A stretch of 64,000 nucleotides of DNA from Cyanobacterium sp. HL-69 (GCA_002813895.1 CP024912.1:2170001-2234000); one strand, 5' to 3'; shown: positions 1 through 10,600, numbered from the stretch's first letter. Numbers and translations: made by a program. The notes: a model not told the origin generated them from the sequence alone.

Positions 1-697
1 TGGAATGGACGAGGGCGAGGGCGGTTTCTAGGGCTGGATTGTTCAAGTCGAGGTAATATTTGCCTACTTGCACAGGCTTGAGCATTCCTTTATAGACGAT
101 GGTACGGCTGGAGATAGTGGCAGGATACCAATGTTCATCTATTTCAGGAGCTTTGATAGCATTGTGCGATCGCTTCCTAATCACAAATAATTTGCGCTCG
201 AAGTCAATATTATCTTCAATTTGGGGGTTTTTGGCGATAAATACTTGTTGTACAAAAGGCTCATTGACTAAGGCACTTTTACCTAAATCAGAGTTATCGG
301 TGGGTACATCCCGCCAACCTAAGACTTTTTGTCCTTCTTCTGCCACTACTTGTTCAAATATGCCTCTGGCTTTTAATCTTTTTTCTTCGTCGGGAGAAGT
401 AAACATCATCCCTACGGCATATTCTCCTGTGGGGGGTAGGGTAATACCTAATTTTTCGGCTTCGTGACGCATGAAGCCATCGGGTAATTGCATTAATATC
501 CCTGCACCATCTCCTGTATTGGGTTCGGCACCACAGCCCCCCCGATGGTCTAAGTTGATTAAAATGGTTAATGCTTGTTGTATTGTGTCGTGAGATTTTT
601 TCCCGTATTTATGCACTACAAAGCCTACACCACAGGCATCATGTTCATTTTGTGGATCGTATAATCCCTGTTTTTTTGGTATATTATTTACGGTCAT
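1..697 (-). CDS. gltB: Glutamate synthase large subunit, N-terminal part (runs off the left edge)
   Basis: This is the class II glutamine amidotransferase domain of glutamate synthase, which releases ammonia from glutamine for transfer to 2-oxoglutarate in nitrogen assimilation. The protein opens with a 21-residue leader before HDA-CGVGF; Cys22 is the expected N-terminal nucleophile after leader removal, as in known GOGAT enzymes. LDHRGGCGAEPNTGDGAG follows near residue 50 and is typical of the family. AGGAAG lies just before the ATG. Only 232 codons are inside the window, so the ferredoxin-dependent (glsF) and NADH-dependent (gltB) forms cannot be told apart; the symbol is provisional. Confidence 0.9.
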   Translation of the reverse strand, partial: MTVNNIPKKQGLYDPQNEHDACGVGFVVHKYGKKSHDTIQQALTILINLDHRGGCGAEPNTGDGAGILMQLPDGFMRHEAEKLGITLPPTGEYAVGMMFTSPDEEKRLKARGIFEQVVAEEGQKVLGWRDVPTDNSDLGKSALVNEPFVQQVFIAKNPQIEDNIDFERKLFVIRKRSHNAIKAPEIDEHWYPATISSRTIVYKGMLKPVQVGKYYLDLNNPALETALALVHS

Positions 698-1180
698 AAT
701 TGCTTCCTAAATTGTCGGTGTTGATTCGTGCAAATATAAAGAAAATATTAAGTCTAACTTTCTTTTTCTCTCTATTTTTAGTTCTTTATATTATAAGAAT
801 ATTTATTAGTGATCTATCTTTTTTGTCAGATTTTTAACATAATATTAAGTTTGTTAAAGATCTAGTAATAATGACATGGCTCTTTCTTCTGAATTTTGTT
901 GAGATAAATTTTGCATATTATCATAGACATAACAAGTAAACTATTTAGTCCATGGTCTTAGGAATATGATGACAGGTTTTGATTTACTTTTAGAAAAACA
1001 AAACACTTTAGTACAACATTTTTTCAGCTTAGATCAAACCTAATCGTCATCATCGAAAATAACAAAGAAGTTTATAATATAATAAAAATAATCATAAAAA
1101 AATAAATTATATGCACCATCGCTAACGTTTACTTTTTTAAATTTCAGTTTATAAAATTAAGTAATCAGAAATAGTTTTCT
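698..1180. other. AT-rich intergenic region between divergent genes
   Basis: This 483-base gap separates the leftward glutamate synthase gene from the rightward NfeD-like gene, so it should hold promoters for both. I see no convincing open frame, RNA gene or NtcA-type GTA-N8-TAC palindrome at a promoter-like position. The sequence is strongly AT-rich. Confidence 0.5.
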
Positions 1181-1603
1181 ATGTCATCACCCGTACTATT
1201 ATGGCTTATCGTAGGCTCACTATTTTGTTTGATGGAGCTTATATTTCCCACCGCATTTGTAGAATTTATGATGGGTTTAAGTGCTTTTATTGTAGCAGGT
1301 ATTTCCCTTATATTTCCTTACAATAATGCTCTAATTGTCATTTGGATGATTCTCTCTTTCACTTTAATCTTTTTGGCTAAAAAATATTTTTCTCCTAAAA
1401 AAAATGAACTTTTATTATTAGAAGACGATGAAGGGGTGACCATAACGGCGATCGCCCCGGGGCAAATGGGAAGAGTCATGTATGAAGGAAATTCATGGCA
1501 GGCGGTATGTGCCGACGAAACCATCGAACTAAATCCCGATGAAAAAGTATATATAGTCAGTCGTCATGGCAACACCCTATCCGTACTACCCAGAAAACTT
1601 TAA
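1181..1603 (+). CDS. NfeD-like membrane protein
   Basis: The 140-residue protein has two or three hydrophobic segments in its first 65 residues and a soluble C-terminal part (about 75-140) with the compact beta-rich pattern of an NfeD OB-fold (GQMGRVMYEGNSWQAVC). This is the short NfeD form without a protease domain. The next gene is a stomatin/SPFH protein on the same strand. NfeD-stomatin pairs are a known conserved arrangement, thought to act in membrane microdomain organisation or quality control. Function here is inferred from family and neighbour. Confidence 0.85.
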   Translation: MSSPVLLWLIVGSLFCLMELIFPTAFVEFMMGLSAFIVAGISLIFPYNNALIVIWMILSFTLIFLAKKYFSPKKNELLLLEDDEGVTITAIAPGQMGRVMYEGNSWQAVCADETIELNPDEKVYIVSRHGNTLSVLPRKL

Positions 1604-1629
1604 CCCTAATAAAAATACAAAAAAATACA

Positions 1630-1648
1630 GAAGTCTTAACTTCTTTTT
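1630..1648 (+). terminator. Small hairpin with T-run after nfeD-like gene
   Basis: GAAGT-CTTA-ACTTC forms a 5-bp stem and is followed by TTTTT. It lies 27 bases after the nfeD-like stop codon. The stem is weak, so it may attenuate rather than fully separate the two genes. Confidence 0.4.
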
Positions 1649-1733
1649 AACAAAAAAATACCTTACTAACTAATACTATTTAGTAATAAAGATTTATCTT
1701 TAAAATAAAAATAACTATCAAAAATAAAGACCC

Positions 1734-2648
1734 ATGGAACAACTATTTTTTATCGTCGCCTTAGCAGGTTCAGCCATTTTCGGTAGTGTCAAAATTGTGA
1801 ACGAAAAAAACGAATATTTAGTCGAACGCTTAGGAAGCTATAACAAAAAATTGTCCCCCGGACTCAACTTCGTCGTCCCCTTCCTAGATAAAGTAGTCTA
1901 TAAAGATACCATCAGAGACAAAATATTAGACGTACCGCCCCAATCCTGCATCACCAAAGATAACGTTTCTATCAGTGTTGATGCTGTGGTGTATTGGCGT
2001 ATCGTGGATATGGAAAAAGCCTATTACAAAATCGAAAATCTCCAGTCCGCCATGCAAAACCTAGTTTTAACCCAAATTCGCTCAGAAATAGGTAAATTAG
2101 AACTAGATGAAACTTTCGTTGCCAGAACCGAAATTAACAACATTCTCCTAAGGGAATTAGACATCGCCACGGATCCTTGGGGTGTTAAAGTATTGAGGGT
2201 AGAACTAAAAGACATTACCCCTTCTATTGCCGTACAACAGTCCATGGAACAACAGATGACGGCAGAGAGGAAAAAAAGAGCTTCCATTCTCACCTCCGAA
2301 GGAGAAAGAGACTCCGCCATCAACTCCGCCCAAGGTAGGGCAGAAGCTAAACTGCTGGAAGCCGAAGCCATGAAAAAAGCAGCTATTTTGGAAGCAGAAG
2401 CCGAAAAACAACAGCAAATCCTCCAAGCCCAAGCCACCGCCGAGGCTTTGCAAATTGTGGTCAATCAGTTACGGGGAGACACTCTAGCCCAAAAAGCACT
2501 CCAGTTTTTACTCACCCAACAATATTTAGAAACGGGTAAGGTTATTGGTAGTAGTGAAAGTAGTAAGGTAATGTTTATGGATCCTAGTAGTATTGTATCT
2601 ACCCTTGAGGGGATGAATTCTTTGATAGATGGTAACACCCGCCTTTAA
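1734..2648 (+). CDS. SPFH/band 7 (stomatin-like) membrane protein
   Basis: The 304-residue protein has an N-terminal hydrophobic anchor (about 1-20), then an SPFH domain with the hallmark [13 protein letters not shown] and [13 protein letters not shown]. An alanine/glutamate-rich coiled coil (about 190-250, [19 protein letters not shown]) follows. This is the layout of QmcA/stomatin-type proteins that oligomerise on membranes and modulate proteases or microdomains. It follows an NfeD-like gene by 130 bp, the usual partner. The family assignment is firm; the exact role is not. Confidence 0.92.
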   Translation: MEQLFFIVALAGSAIFGSVKIVNEKNEYLVERLGSYNKKLSPGLNFVVPFLDKVVYKDTIRDKILDVPPQSCITKDNVSISVDAVVYWRIVDMEKAYYKIENLQSAMQNLVLTQIRSEIGKLELDETFVARTEINNILLRELDIATDPWGVKVLRVELKDITPSIAVQQSMEQQMTAERKKRASILTSEGERDSAINSAQGRAEAKLLEAEAMKKAAILEAEAEKQQQILQAQATAEALQIVVNQLRGDTLAQKALQFLLTQQYLETGKVIGSSESSKVMFMDPSSIVSTLEGMNSLIDGNTRL

Positions 2649-2770
2649 ATTAATGGGTAAATCAGTGTTAGGTTTTAGGTTGCCGGTTTAAAATACGACC
2701 AGCCTTTGTCAAACTATCAAGGAAGTGAATACGAGAAATTAAGTTAAATAAATTTTTTGTAATTTCTTAA

Positions 2771-2790
2771 CAAGGGGCTTAAGCCTCTTG
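2771..2790. repeat. Palindromic dispersed hairpin
   Basis: CAAGGGGCTTAAGCCTCTTG is self-complementary over ten base pairs with one G-T wobble. It resembles a short palindrome scattered in cyanobacterial intergenic DNA. It lies between the SPFH gene and trpD and could also end the SPFH transcript. Confidence 0.5.
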
Positions 2791-2904
2791 CCTCCCTTGA
2801 TACCAAATACCTAACACCCTTGCCAAAAATTTTTATAAAAAGTTGATAGTGTGTAATGTCGGTGATAAAATTTAGCCAATATTGCAATTACCCTATCAAT
2901 TAAA

Positions 2905-3939
2905 ATGACAGACTGGACTTTATTATTACAACAACTTCTCGCCCAAGAATCCTTGAGTCAAAGTCAAGCATCAACCCTGATGGAAGGATGGTTAAAAGAA
3001 GAAATTAGTCCAGCACTCTCAGGAGCTATTTTGGCGGCACTACAAGCCAAGGGAGTTTCAGGGGCTGAATTGGCAGGGATGGCTCAGGTGTTGCAATCTC
3101 AATCATTACAATCAGATTTGATTAGTCATTCTGTGCCCGTCATCGATACCTGTGGCACGGGGGGTGATGGCTCTTCTACTTTTAATATTTCTACAGCAGT
3201 GGCTTTTGTGGCGGCAGCCGCAGGGGTGAAGGTGGCAAAACATGGTAATCGCTCGGCATCTAGTAAGGTAGGCTCAGCGGATGTTTTGGAGCATCTAGGA
3301 GTCAAGTTAAATGGAGATATTGAAGAGTATAAACAAGCCTTAGACGAAGTAGGAGTAACTTTTTTGTTTGCCCCAGGTTGGCATCCTGCCATGAAGGCTG
3401 TGGGCCCTATTCGTCGGGAATTAAAAATCAGAACAATTTTCAATTTACTAGGCCCTCTAGTTAATCCTTTACGTCCTACAGGGCAAATTATTGGGGTATA
3501 TGCTCTCGAATTTATTGACCCCATGGCACAGGCTCTTCATAGTTTGGGGGTGAAACGGGCGATCGCCCTTCACGGCAGAGAAAAGCTAGACGAAGCAGGG
3601 CTAGGAGACATTACAGACATGACAGTTATTGATAATGCCACAGTAAATAAAACCACCATCAATCCCCAAGAATTAGGTTTAACCCCTGCCACCCTCGCCG
3701 ATTTAAAAGGAGGAGATGTCCTCGAAAACGCCCACATTTTAACTCAAGTATTACAAGGAAAAGGCACCCAAGCCCAAACCGATGCTGTAGTTTTAAACGC
3801 TTCCCTAGCCCTACAAGTAGGAGAAATTACCCCTCTAGGGGATTACACCACAGCCATTGAAAAAGCCAGAAATATTATTAAAAGTGGCAGTGCTTGGGAC
3901 AAATTACAAGAATTAGTAAACTTTTTTGCCCAAAAGTAA
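2905..3939 (+). CDS. trpD: Anthranilate phosphoribosyltransferase
   Basis: The enzyme transfers the phosphoribosyl group of PRPP to anthranilate, the second step of tryptophan synthesis. The 344-residue length is normal. Near residue 80 the PRPP-binding loop [17 protein letters not shown] is intact, followed by [18 protein letters not shown], which carries anthranilate- and PRPP-contacting residues. The gene stands alone, without other trp genes beside it, as is common in cyanobacteria. Confidence 0.97.
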   Translation: MTDWTLLLQQLLAQESLSQSQASTLMEGWLKEEISPALSGAILAALQAKGVSGAELAGMAQVLQSQSLQSDLISHSVPVIDTCGTGGDGSSTFNISTAVAFVAAAAGVKVAKHGNRSASSKVGSADVLEHLGVKLNGDIEEYKQALDEVGVTFLFAPGWHPAMKAVGPIRRELKIRTIFNLLGPLVNPLRPTGQIIGVYALEFIDPMAQALHSLGVKRAIALHGREKLDEAGLGDITDMTVIDNATVNKTTINPQELGLTPATLADLKGGDVLENAHILTQVLQGKGTQAQTDAVVLNASLALQVGEITPLGDYTTAIEKARNIIKSGSAWDKLQELVNFFAQK

Positions 3940-4113
3940 AATTGTCCACACATATCATACCAAAAGATAAATACCATAGGTTAAGTTATAATTTTTGTGA
4001 GCATAGGTAAAGCTATTAGTACCTAAAAATTGAAATATTTATGTAACCTTTATTTTTACTAAAAAAAATAGTATTTATTCTTAACACCAAAGTAAAATAA
4101 GCCTAAAATAAAA

Positions 4114-5382
4114 ATGAATGAATCAGATCTCAACCTTGCCAAATATCTAATCGAGTCATCAGGAATCAAAAAGAATCAAAATAATAACTCCCCCCCAAAA
4201 ACTCAAAAACCCAAGGCTCAAACTCCCCCCGTTGAAACTAATATGAATTCACGTCAAATAGTACCTAGTAATGTGGCTCAAATAAAAGTGATTGGTGTCG
4301 GTGGTGGTGGTTGTAATGCCGTTAACCGCATGATTCAAAGCAACGTCTCAGGGGTGGAATTTTGGCAAATTAATACCGATGCCCAAGCCCTTACCGAATC
4401 CATGGCTACCTATTGCCTCCAAATCGGACAAAAACTCACCAGAGGATTAGGTGCTGGGGGTAATCCTTCCATCGGACAAAAAGCCGCCGAAGAGTCTCGG
4501 GAAGAAATCGCCAAAGCCCTTGAAAATACTGATCTTGTGTTCATCACCGCAGGTATGGGCGGAGGCACAGGCACAGGGGCAGCCCCCATCGTTGCGGAAG
4601 TGGCAAAAGAAATGGGTTGTTTAACGGTTGGCGTAGTTACTCGCCCTTTCACCTTTGAGGGAAGAAGACGCACCACCCAAGCCGATGATGGCATCGCTGC
4701 GCTGCAAAGTCGGGTAGATACCCTCATTGTTATTCCTAACAACAAACTCTTATCGGTTATTCCCTCCGAGACTCCTTTACAAGAATCTTTCCGCATTGCC
4801 GATGATATTCTCCGTCAAGGGGTGCAAGGCATCTCCGACATCATCACCATTCCTGGTTTAGTTAACGTTGACTTTGCCGACGTGAGGGCGGTTATGGCGG
4901 ATGCAGGTTCGGCTTTAATGGGCATTGGTATTGGCTCTGGAAAATCTCGGGCAAAGGAAAGTGCCGTGGCTGCTATTTCTTCTCCTCTCATCGAGTCTTC
5001 TATTCAGGGGGCAAAAGGAGTCGTGTTAAATATCACTGGGGGTAATGATTTAACCCTCCATGAAGTTAATACGGTGGCTGAAACCATCTACGATATTGTT
5101 GATCCCAATGCTAATATTATTTTTGGGGCAGTAATAGATGAGAGTATGCAAGGGGAAATTCGCATTACGGTAATTGCCACAGGATTTTCCGCAGAAAATG
5201 TCTCTGATGATTCTTTACAGAATATTATTTCTCCTTCTACCCCTCCTAGTATTCCCCTAGCTTCTTCTAATAAAGATGAGGATGAGGAAGAAAAGCCCGT
5301 GGATTCGGAGTCGGAAACGAATCCCCTAGCAGGGTTGGATATTCCTGAGTTTCTGCAACGTCGTCGATTTCCTCGCCGTTAG
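4114..5382 (+). CDS. ftsZ: Cell division GTPase FtsZ
   Basis: FtsZ is the tubulin-like GTPase that polymerises into the division ring. It has a variable, proline/asparagine-rich N-terminal extension of about 55 residues, then [21 protein letters not shown], the GTP signature [10 protein letters not shown] and the T7-loop region [11 protein letters not shown]. An acidic linker leads to the C-terminal peptide [12 protein letters not shown] that normally binds membrane tethers. The N-terminal extension is typical of cyanobacterial FtsZ. The 422-residue length fits. Confidence 0.98.
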   Translation: MNESDLNLAKYLIESSGIKKNQNNNSPPKTQKPKAQTPPVETNMNSRQIVPSNVAQIKVIGVGGGGCNAVNRMIQSNVSGVEFWQINTDAQALTESMATYCLQIGQKLTRGLGAGGNPSIGQKAAEESREEIAKALENTDLVFITAGMGGGTGTGAAPIVAEVAKEMGCLTVGVVTRPFTFEGRRRTTQADDGIAALQSRVDTLIVIPNNKLLSVIPSETPLQESFRIADDILRQGVQGISDIITIPGLVNVDFADVRAVMADAGSALMGIGIGSGKSRAKESAVAAISSPLIESSIQGAKGVVLNITGGNDLTLHEVNTVAETIYDIVDPNANIIFGAVIDESMQGEIRITVIATGFSAENVSDDSLQNIISPSTPPSIPLASSNKDEDEEEKPVDSESETNPLAGLDIPEFLQRRRFPRR

Positions 5383-5601
5383 CAGAAAGTTAAGAATTGA
5401 CAATAGGCAATGGACAATGAGATACTTCTTTACTTGTCTGTTGTCTTTTTGTGTGACCATTTTATTAATCAATCTCTTTTATTCTTTGTCATTAAAGGAT
5501 TTGATTAATTCTGTAAAATATTTCCGATTAAATGTTGTGCAGAATTGTGGTGTTTGAAAAACAATGAGTATTTATTTTATTAAGTTGAGATAATTTTTTC
5601 T

Positions 5602-5922
5602 ATGAATATAAACGAATATGTTGAGTTAACAAAACAAACGGCTATTTATCCCCCTGATACTTTTTTGGAGTATCTAACTCTTGGACTCGCTTCGGAGGCT
5701 GGGGAAGTTAGTGGGGTGGTAAAAAAGTATATTAGAAAGGATTTTCCTCTCGAAAAAGCCCAAGAAAAATTAACTAAAGAGTTGGGTGATGTGTTTTGGT
5801 ATTGGGCAAGATTGTGTGATGAATTGGGGTTAAACCCTGAAGAAGTGATGGAAGCTAACATTTCTAAACTGCTTAAAAGAAAAGAAAATCAAACGTTACA
5901 AGGAGATGGAGATGACCGATAA
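5602..5922 (+). CDS. MazG-like nucleotide pyrophosphohydrolase
   Basis: This 106-residue single-domain protein has the metal-binding EAGE (ASEAGEVSGVV) and ELGD (KELGDVFWYWARLC) motifs of the all-alpha NTP pyrophosphatase (MazG) superfamily, which cleaves (d)NTPs to monophosphates. Its stop codon overlaps the start of thyX by 17 bases, suggesting translational coupling. Together the pair points to control of thymidylate or dNTP pools; that link is inference. The substrate cannot be read from sequence. Confidence 0.88.
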   Translation: MNINEYVELTKQTAIYPPDTFLEYLTLGLASEAGEVSGVVKKYIRKDFPLEKAQEKLTKELGDVFWYWARLCDELGLNPEEVMEANISKLLKRKENQTLQGDGDDR

Positions 5923-6703
5923 TTTACATTTATTAGATCCTCGTTTTAAGGTTACAGTATTGGGCAAAACCGATCGCCCTAATTTGCTTTGTTATTTGGC
6001 AATGCACCAAGATTATAGTGAGAGTTTTGTGGCAGAGGAATATGAAAAGTTAGCTAGTTATTCTGAGGCGGAATTAGGACGTAGAATTGTCCGTAATTGT
6101 GTAAATAAAATGCACTGGGGCATCATTGAGCATCCTAGTATTACTTTTAATGTGATCAATTTTCCCCATTCTGTAATGGTACAGGCGCGTACCCATCGGG
6201 TGGGGGTAAGTTTTGATTGTCAATCTCAACGTTATACCAGCCAACGAATTTTACATTTAGCCCAGAAAATTGAGGAGTTAGAAGCGCAATCGGCTGATTT
6301 TGATGTCATTGCCCATGAGATAGAATCTTTATTTTATTTTCGTGCCATTGGTCATTATTTTGACCGAGAGGGGAATAAATATTTTTATTCTCAGGATACT
6401 CGTAATAAGGATATTGCTTTTACTCAAAGTGCGATCGCCTATTATGCCGAAAAAATCAATAATGATGGTTACGCCCCAGAACATGCAAGGGATATATTAA
6501 CCCAAAATATCCGTCAGCACTTTGTAGTATCCTTTAATGCTCGTAGCTTATTACATTTTTGTGACCTACGATTACCCAAAGATGCCCAGTCAGAAATCCG
6601 AGACTTAGCAACCCTATTACTATATCACTTTGAACAATGGATGCCTGAAGTGGCAGAAATATATAAGAAAAAGAGGCTAGGTAAAAACTTACTAGCCCCT
6701 TAA
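5906..6703 (+). CDS. thyX: Flavin-dependent thymidylate synthase ThyX
   Basis: ThyX makes dTMP from dUMP using FAD, methylenetetrahydrofolate and NADPH. The 265-residue protein carries the ThyX motif region as RTHRVGVSFDCQSQRYTSQR (around residue 91), a divergent version of RHRxxSxNExSxR, and a further conserved region ARSLLHFCDLRL. The start may be ATG 5906 or ATG 5912; GGAGATGG just upstream of both serves as ribosome binding site. The start lies inside the end of the MazG-like gene. The motif divergence suggests a distinct ThyX subgroup. Confidence 0.9.
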   Translation: MEMTDNLHLLDPRFKVTVLGKTDRPNLLCYLAMHQDYSESFVAEEYEKLASYSEAELGRRIVRNCVNKMHWGIIEHPSITFNVINFPHSVMVQARTHRVGVSFDCQSQRYTSQRILHLAQKIEELEAQSADFDVIAHEIESLFYFRAIGHYFDREGNKYFYSQDTRNKDIAFTQSAIAYYAEKINNDGYAPEHARDILTQNIRQHFVVSFNARSLLHFCDLRLPKDAQSEIRDLATLLLYHFEQWMPEVAEIYKKKRLGKNLLAP

Positions 6704-6714
6704 TCTTTATTTTA

Positions 6715-6788
<74 letters not shown>

Positions 6789-7007
6789 TCATCACTCTTA
6801 CGAGTATAACAAACTTTCTGAGATTATGCAAGGGGGAATTAGTTCTAAAACAAAATGTGGGTGTAAGGGCGATCGGTAAAAATATAAGAAATAAAGGGAT
6901 ACAGTACTACTTATCCAACACCATGTCATAAAACTTATTGATATACACTAATACTTATTTTTTGTCTTTATACTGAAAACTATTACACTCTTAATTAATA
7001 AAAATAA

Positions 7008-7775
7008 ATGTTAATAAAACTATACTTTTTCCTAGTTATTTTTCTATTGCTAGGCATATCTATGTTGTATTTATTGCCGCGGTTAGGGGTAATAGGAAAA
7101 GAAATTTCTGATAAACTTTGCTACGCCCCTGGTATAGATTTAGCACTATCATATTTTATGCTAATTCCTATCCTCATCGGTTCACTTACAGCCCGTTGGC
7201 AAGGGGTAGGGATTTCCTTATTAGCCGAATTTACCAGTCTTTGGATTTGGATTTTCGCTCACGAATCGTTACACACAAGACCTAAAAGTAATATTCACAG
7301 CACATTAAGCACCATGGTAGGAAAATGGCGTAACCATTTAGCAGTGTGGATTACAGCCCTAGCAATTCCCCTATTTTGGCTTGTTCGTCTTGCTGAAATT
7401 GTTGTGTATCCGCCTTTGACATGGTTAGTAAAGTTACCCAAATATGAAACAAAAGAATGGGTTAATGTTTCTCGCCAAAAATTTGAAGGATTAATCGGCT
7501 ACGATTTGATTTGGTGTTTGTATTGTGATTGGATGACGGGGGTATGGTCATTAGGTAGTGAAATGTTGCGTAATGTCGAATCCTTTTGGTGTCCCATTCG
7601 CTTCTATTCCGATAAAAAATGCGAAAATTGTAAATTAGATTTTCCAGATATTGATAATGGTTGGGTATTACCCGAAGGAAATATTGAAGATGTAACTCAA
7701 CTTTTACAAGAAAAATACACTGTTGAGCAGGAAAAAAGATCATGGTTTGGTCATTCTTCCCGTAAAGAAAAATAA
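7008..7775 (+). CDS. Multi-pass membrane protein of unknown function with Cys pairs
   Basis: I do not recognise this 255-residue protein. It has hydrophobic segments near 1-25, 45-80 and 110-140, and a soluble C-terminal half. That half contains CLYC near residue 165 and later WCPIRFYSDKKCENC, four to five cysteines that could bind metal or form disulfides. It stands alone between the initiator tRNA and a MITE-like repeat that begins at its stop codon. The look is of a conserved cyanobacterial hypothetical; no function is proposed. Confidence 0.75.
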   Translation: MLIKLYFFLVIFLLLGISMLYLLPRLGVIGKEISDKLCYAPGIDLALSYFMLIPILIGSLTARWQGVGISLLAEFTSLWIWIFAHESLHTRPKSNIHSTLSTMVGKWRNHLAVWITALAIPLFWLVRLAEIVVYPPLTWLVKLPKYETKEWVNVSRQKFEGLIGYDLIWCLYCDWMTGVWSLGSEMLRNVESFWCPIRFYSDKKCENCKLDFPDIDNGWVLPEGNIEDVTQLLQEKYTVEQEKRSWFGHSSRKEK

Positions 7776-7973
7776 TTAATTAACTTGAGTTCGGGATAAC
7801 ATTTTCTAGTTAAGGCAGGGAATAGGCAATGGGCAATGGGCAATAGTGAGGTGAACATTTTCCACCATTTTTGGCTGTTATTTAACAATTTGAAAACCGC
7901 TGTAAAGTTTTCACCGTCAAGCCTGACACTAAACCACACTAATAATAATTATCCCAAATTGAGGTTAATTAAT
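7775..7973. repeat. MITE-like element with 25-bp imperfect terminal inverted repeats
   Basis: The left end (7775-7799, ATTAATTAACTTGAGTTCGG...) and the right end (7949-7973) are inverted copies matching at 21 of 25 positions. The 199-bp interior has no usable open frame. The left end starts on the last base of the upstream stop codon. A related pair occurs at 14693-14832. The inverted-repeat structure is seen directly; mobility is inferred. Confidence 0.6.
7825..7845. repeat. Heptameric tandem repeat
   Basis: Three head-to-tail copies of GGCAATG (the last ends in A). This is the short tandemly repeated heptamer type common in cyanobacterial intergenic DNA. Confidence 0.7.
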
Positions 7974-8066
7974 ACTCCCCGTTGTAGATAAGCGGAGATT
8001 TTTCGTTCAACAACTACTGTTGCGATGGAGAAATCCGACAAGGATAATTTTTGAAAGACAAGTTTT

Positions 8067-8561
8067 TTAAGGTAAAGACTTCGCCGCTGCATTTACCAAC
8101 TCAGAAGCCACCTTAGCAGAATAGGGCTTCATAAACCACCAAACCACAGGGGAAAGCCACCCCTTTAGGGTGATGGAATAGGCAATATAACTGCCCCGTA
8201 GAGTTGATTCCATTTGATAAGTAATTCTTTGTTCGATACCAGGTATAGCTAATAAACGAATACTCAAAAATTCCTTGGGGCGTACATTCTCCACAAAAAC
8301 CCTGATAGGAATGGGAGTAAGACGGGTAACTACCCCAAAAATCAACCCTGGTTTTGGTATCAACCCTTTGGGTAATCTCGTTTTGACAAATAGGGGATGC
8401 CAAGACATATCTGCTAAATTAATCAAACGATGCCAAACTACGTCCACGGGGATAGTTGTGGTGACTCTGTAAGTTTTGTAGAGAGAGCATTGACATAATA
8501 GTTTTTCGCCATCTCCGAGAAGTAGTTTAAAGGAAAAGTTAAAAGTCATGGTGGTAAGCAA
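8067..8561 (-). CDS. SRPBCC (START-like) domain protein
   Basis: The 164-residue protein fits the SRPBCC/polyketide-cyclase-like fold: an early strand-helix region with VVWHRLINLADMSWHPLFVKTRLP, central beta strands and a C-terminal amphipathic helix (YSAKVASELVNAAAK). Such domains bind hydrophobic ligands. Ligand and role are unknown. A second in-frame ATG at 8549 is an equally plausible start. It is transcribed away from hemF. Confidence 0.75.
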   Translation of the reverse strand: MLTTMTFNFSFKLLLGDGEKLLCQCSLYKTYRVTTTIPVDVVWHRLINLADMSWHPLFVKTRLPKGLIPKPGLIFGVVTRLTPIPIRVFVENVRPKEFLSIRLLAIPGIEQRITYQMESTLRGSYIAYSITLKGWLSPVVWWFMKPYSAKVASELVNAAAKSLP

Positions 8562-8757
8562 TTGATAATTGATGATTGACCGATAATTTATTCACTTTCG
8601 GGAATAGACTATTGAGGGTTAGCGTTGATCAATTATCGCTGAGGGCGTTGTTTTATTGCATAATATTAAGAACTGCAAAATTTTCGAGTTCAGAGACCCC
8701 TTACGGTTTAGATTGATAGATTGTAAGTTATTTTTAGCAATTTTAAAAAAAAATTTT

Positions 8758-9789
8758 ATGAATACGGCGACTAAAGAAAATACTAACCCCATTAATTCTA
8801 CTTCTTTTCCTCCTGAAGATGCAAAAACTAGGGTAAGTCAGTTTATGCAGTCTATTCAAGATGAGATTTGCCAAGGTTTAGAGGCCCTTGATGGTAAGGG
8901 AAAGTTTAAGGAAGAGAGTTGGCAAAGAGAGGAAGGGGGCGGAGGTAGATCTCGTGTGATGACTGATGGAGATGTTTTTGAGCAGGGGGGGGTGAATTTT
9001 TCTGAGGTATGGGGTGATAATCTTCCCCCTAGTATTCTTAAGCAACGTCCTGAAGCTGAGGGACATCGTTTTTATGCCACGGGTACTTCTATGGTATTGC
9101 ACCCCAAAAATCCTTATATTCCTACAGTACATTTAAATTATCGCTATTTTGAGGCAGGGCCTGTATGGTGGTTTGGTGGCGGTGCTGATTTAACCCCTTA
9201 TTATCCTTTTGCTGAGGATGCGAAGCATTTTCACACTACTTTTAAAAATACTTGTGATAAGCATCATCCCGAATATTACAATGTCTTTAAGCGTTGGTGT
9301 GATGAGTATTTTTATTTAAAACACCGTGATGAAACCCGTGGAGTGGGTGGACTTTTCTTTGATTATCAGGATGGAAATGACCCTATTTATCGTGGCCCTC
9401 ACCCTGATAAGGCAGCGGCGCAATATAGTAATCAGTTACCTCCCCAAGATAAGCGTAGTTGGGAAGAAATTTTTGCTTTTGTGCAAGATTGCGGTAGCAC
9501 TTTTTTACCTGCTTATGTGCCTATTGCCGAAAAACGTCGTCATATGGATTATGGCGATCGCCAAAGAAACTTCCAATTATATCGTCGTGGGCGGTATGTA
9601 GAGTTTAATTTGGTTTACGATAGGGGAACTATTTTCGGTTTACAAACCAATGGGCGTACGGAGTCGATTTTAATGTCTTTACCTCCTTTGGTGCGCTGGG
9701 AATATGGTTACACCCCTGAAGCGAATACCCCCGAAGCGGAGTTATATGATGTCTTCCTCAAGCCCCAAGATTGGGCAAACTGGAAGTAA
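8758..9789 (+). CDS. hemF: Oxygen-dependent coproporphyrinogen III oxidase
   Basis: HemF converts coproporphyrinogen III to protoporphyrinogen IX with O2, feeding heme and chlorophyll synthesis. The 343-residue protein has [40 protein letters not shown], the dimer-interface region [13 protein letters not shown] and the C-terminal [20 protein letters not shown], all family signatures. I chose ATG 8758 (MNTATKEN) because upstream in-frame residues from 8656 look unlike the family. Confidence 0.96.
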   Translation: MNTATKENTNPINSTSFPPEDAKTRVSQFMQSIQDEICQGLEALDGKGKFKEESWQREEGGGGRSRVMTDGDVFEQGGVNFSEVWGDNLPPSILKQRPEAEGHRFYATGTSMVLHPKNPYIPTVHLNYRYFEAGPVWWFGGGADLTPYYPFAEDAKHFHTTFKNTCDKHHPEYYNVFKRWCDEYFYLKHRDETRGVGGLFFDYQDGNDPIYRGPHPDKAAAQYSNQLPPQDKRSWEEIFAFVQDCGSTFLPAYVPIAEKRRHMDYGDRQRNFQLYRRGRYVEFNLVYDRGTIFGLQTNGRTESILMSLPPLVRWEYGYTPEANTPEAELYDVFLKPQDWANWK

Positions 9790-9838
9790 TTAATTGATAA
9801 TTGCTCCCCCTAAATCCCTACCCCTTTGTCTTCGGCAT

Positions 9839-9856
9839 CTCCCCTTGCAAGGGGAG
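9839..9856. repeat. Perfect palindrome in hemF-ycf3 gap
   Basis: CTCCCCTTGCAAGGGGAG is perfectly self-complementary. It sits in a C-rich stretch of the dispersed intergenic repeat type and has no T-run on either side, so a terminator role is doubtful. Confidence 0.5.
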
Positions 9857-9963
9857 AGAGGGAATTAAATGTTATGGTTTTAGGATATAAAATCTTTACA
9901 ACAACATAATAGATACTTGTATTAGGATCAAGAAAAATCTTTTATTTTTAATAAATCAAATAT

Positions 9964-10485
9964 ATGGCTAGATCTCAGAGAAATGATAATTTTATCGATA
10001 AAACTTTTACCGTTATGGCGGATATTATCTTAAAAGTTTTACCTATTAATGCTAGGGCAAAGGAAGCCTTTGTATATTACCGTGATGGTATGTCTGCCCA
10101 AGCGGATGGGGAATATGCCGAAGCCCTCGAAAATTATGAGGAAGCATTGAGATTAGAGGATGATCCGAGCGATCGCAGCGAAATCCTTTATAATATGGGT
10201 TTAATCCATGCTAGTAATGGTAAACTAGAGGAAGCTCTAGGCTATTATGATCAATGTTTGGAACTTAATCCCCGTAAACCTTCTGCCCTTAATAACATTG
10301 CGGTGTTGTACCACTTTCAGGGAGACAAATGCAAACAAGAAGGAAGGGAAGATGAAGCGGAAGATTTCTTCGATAAAGCGGCTGAGTATTGGAAACAAGC
10401 CATTAGACTCTCTCCGAATAGCTATTTGGAGGCTCAAAACTGGCTTAAAACCACTGGTAGATCTGAAATGGATGTATTCTTTTAA
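9964..10485 (+). CDS. ycf3: Photosystem I assembly protein Ycf3 (TPR protein)
   Basis: Ycf3 is a thylakoid-associated tetratricopeptide protein needed for photosystem I assembly. The 173-residue length is normal. The N-terminus ([20 protein letters not shown]) is characteristic. Three TPR units follow from about residue 35: [40 protein letters not shown] and the third around [15 protein letters not shown]. This confirms a photosynthetic host. Confidence 0.97.
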   Translation: MARSQRNDNFIDKTFTVMADIILKVLPINARAKEAFVYYRDGMSAQADGEYAEALENYEEALRLEDDPSDRSEILYNMGLIHASNGKLEEALGYYDQCLELNPRKPSALNNIAVLYHFQGDKCKQEGREDEAEDFFDKAAEYWKQAIRLSPNSYLEAQNWLKTTGRSEMDVFF

Positions 10486-10600
10486 TAATTGATAATGGAG
10501 AATTGATAATGGATAATCAAAGGTTTAATTGTCCATTGTTAATTCCTGTTCCCTGTTATGATTAGGGGGGATTTTTATTGTTTTTTATTAGTTATTTTTT

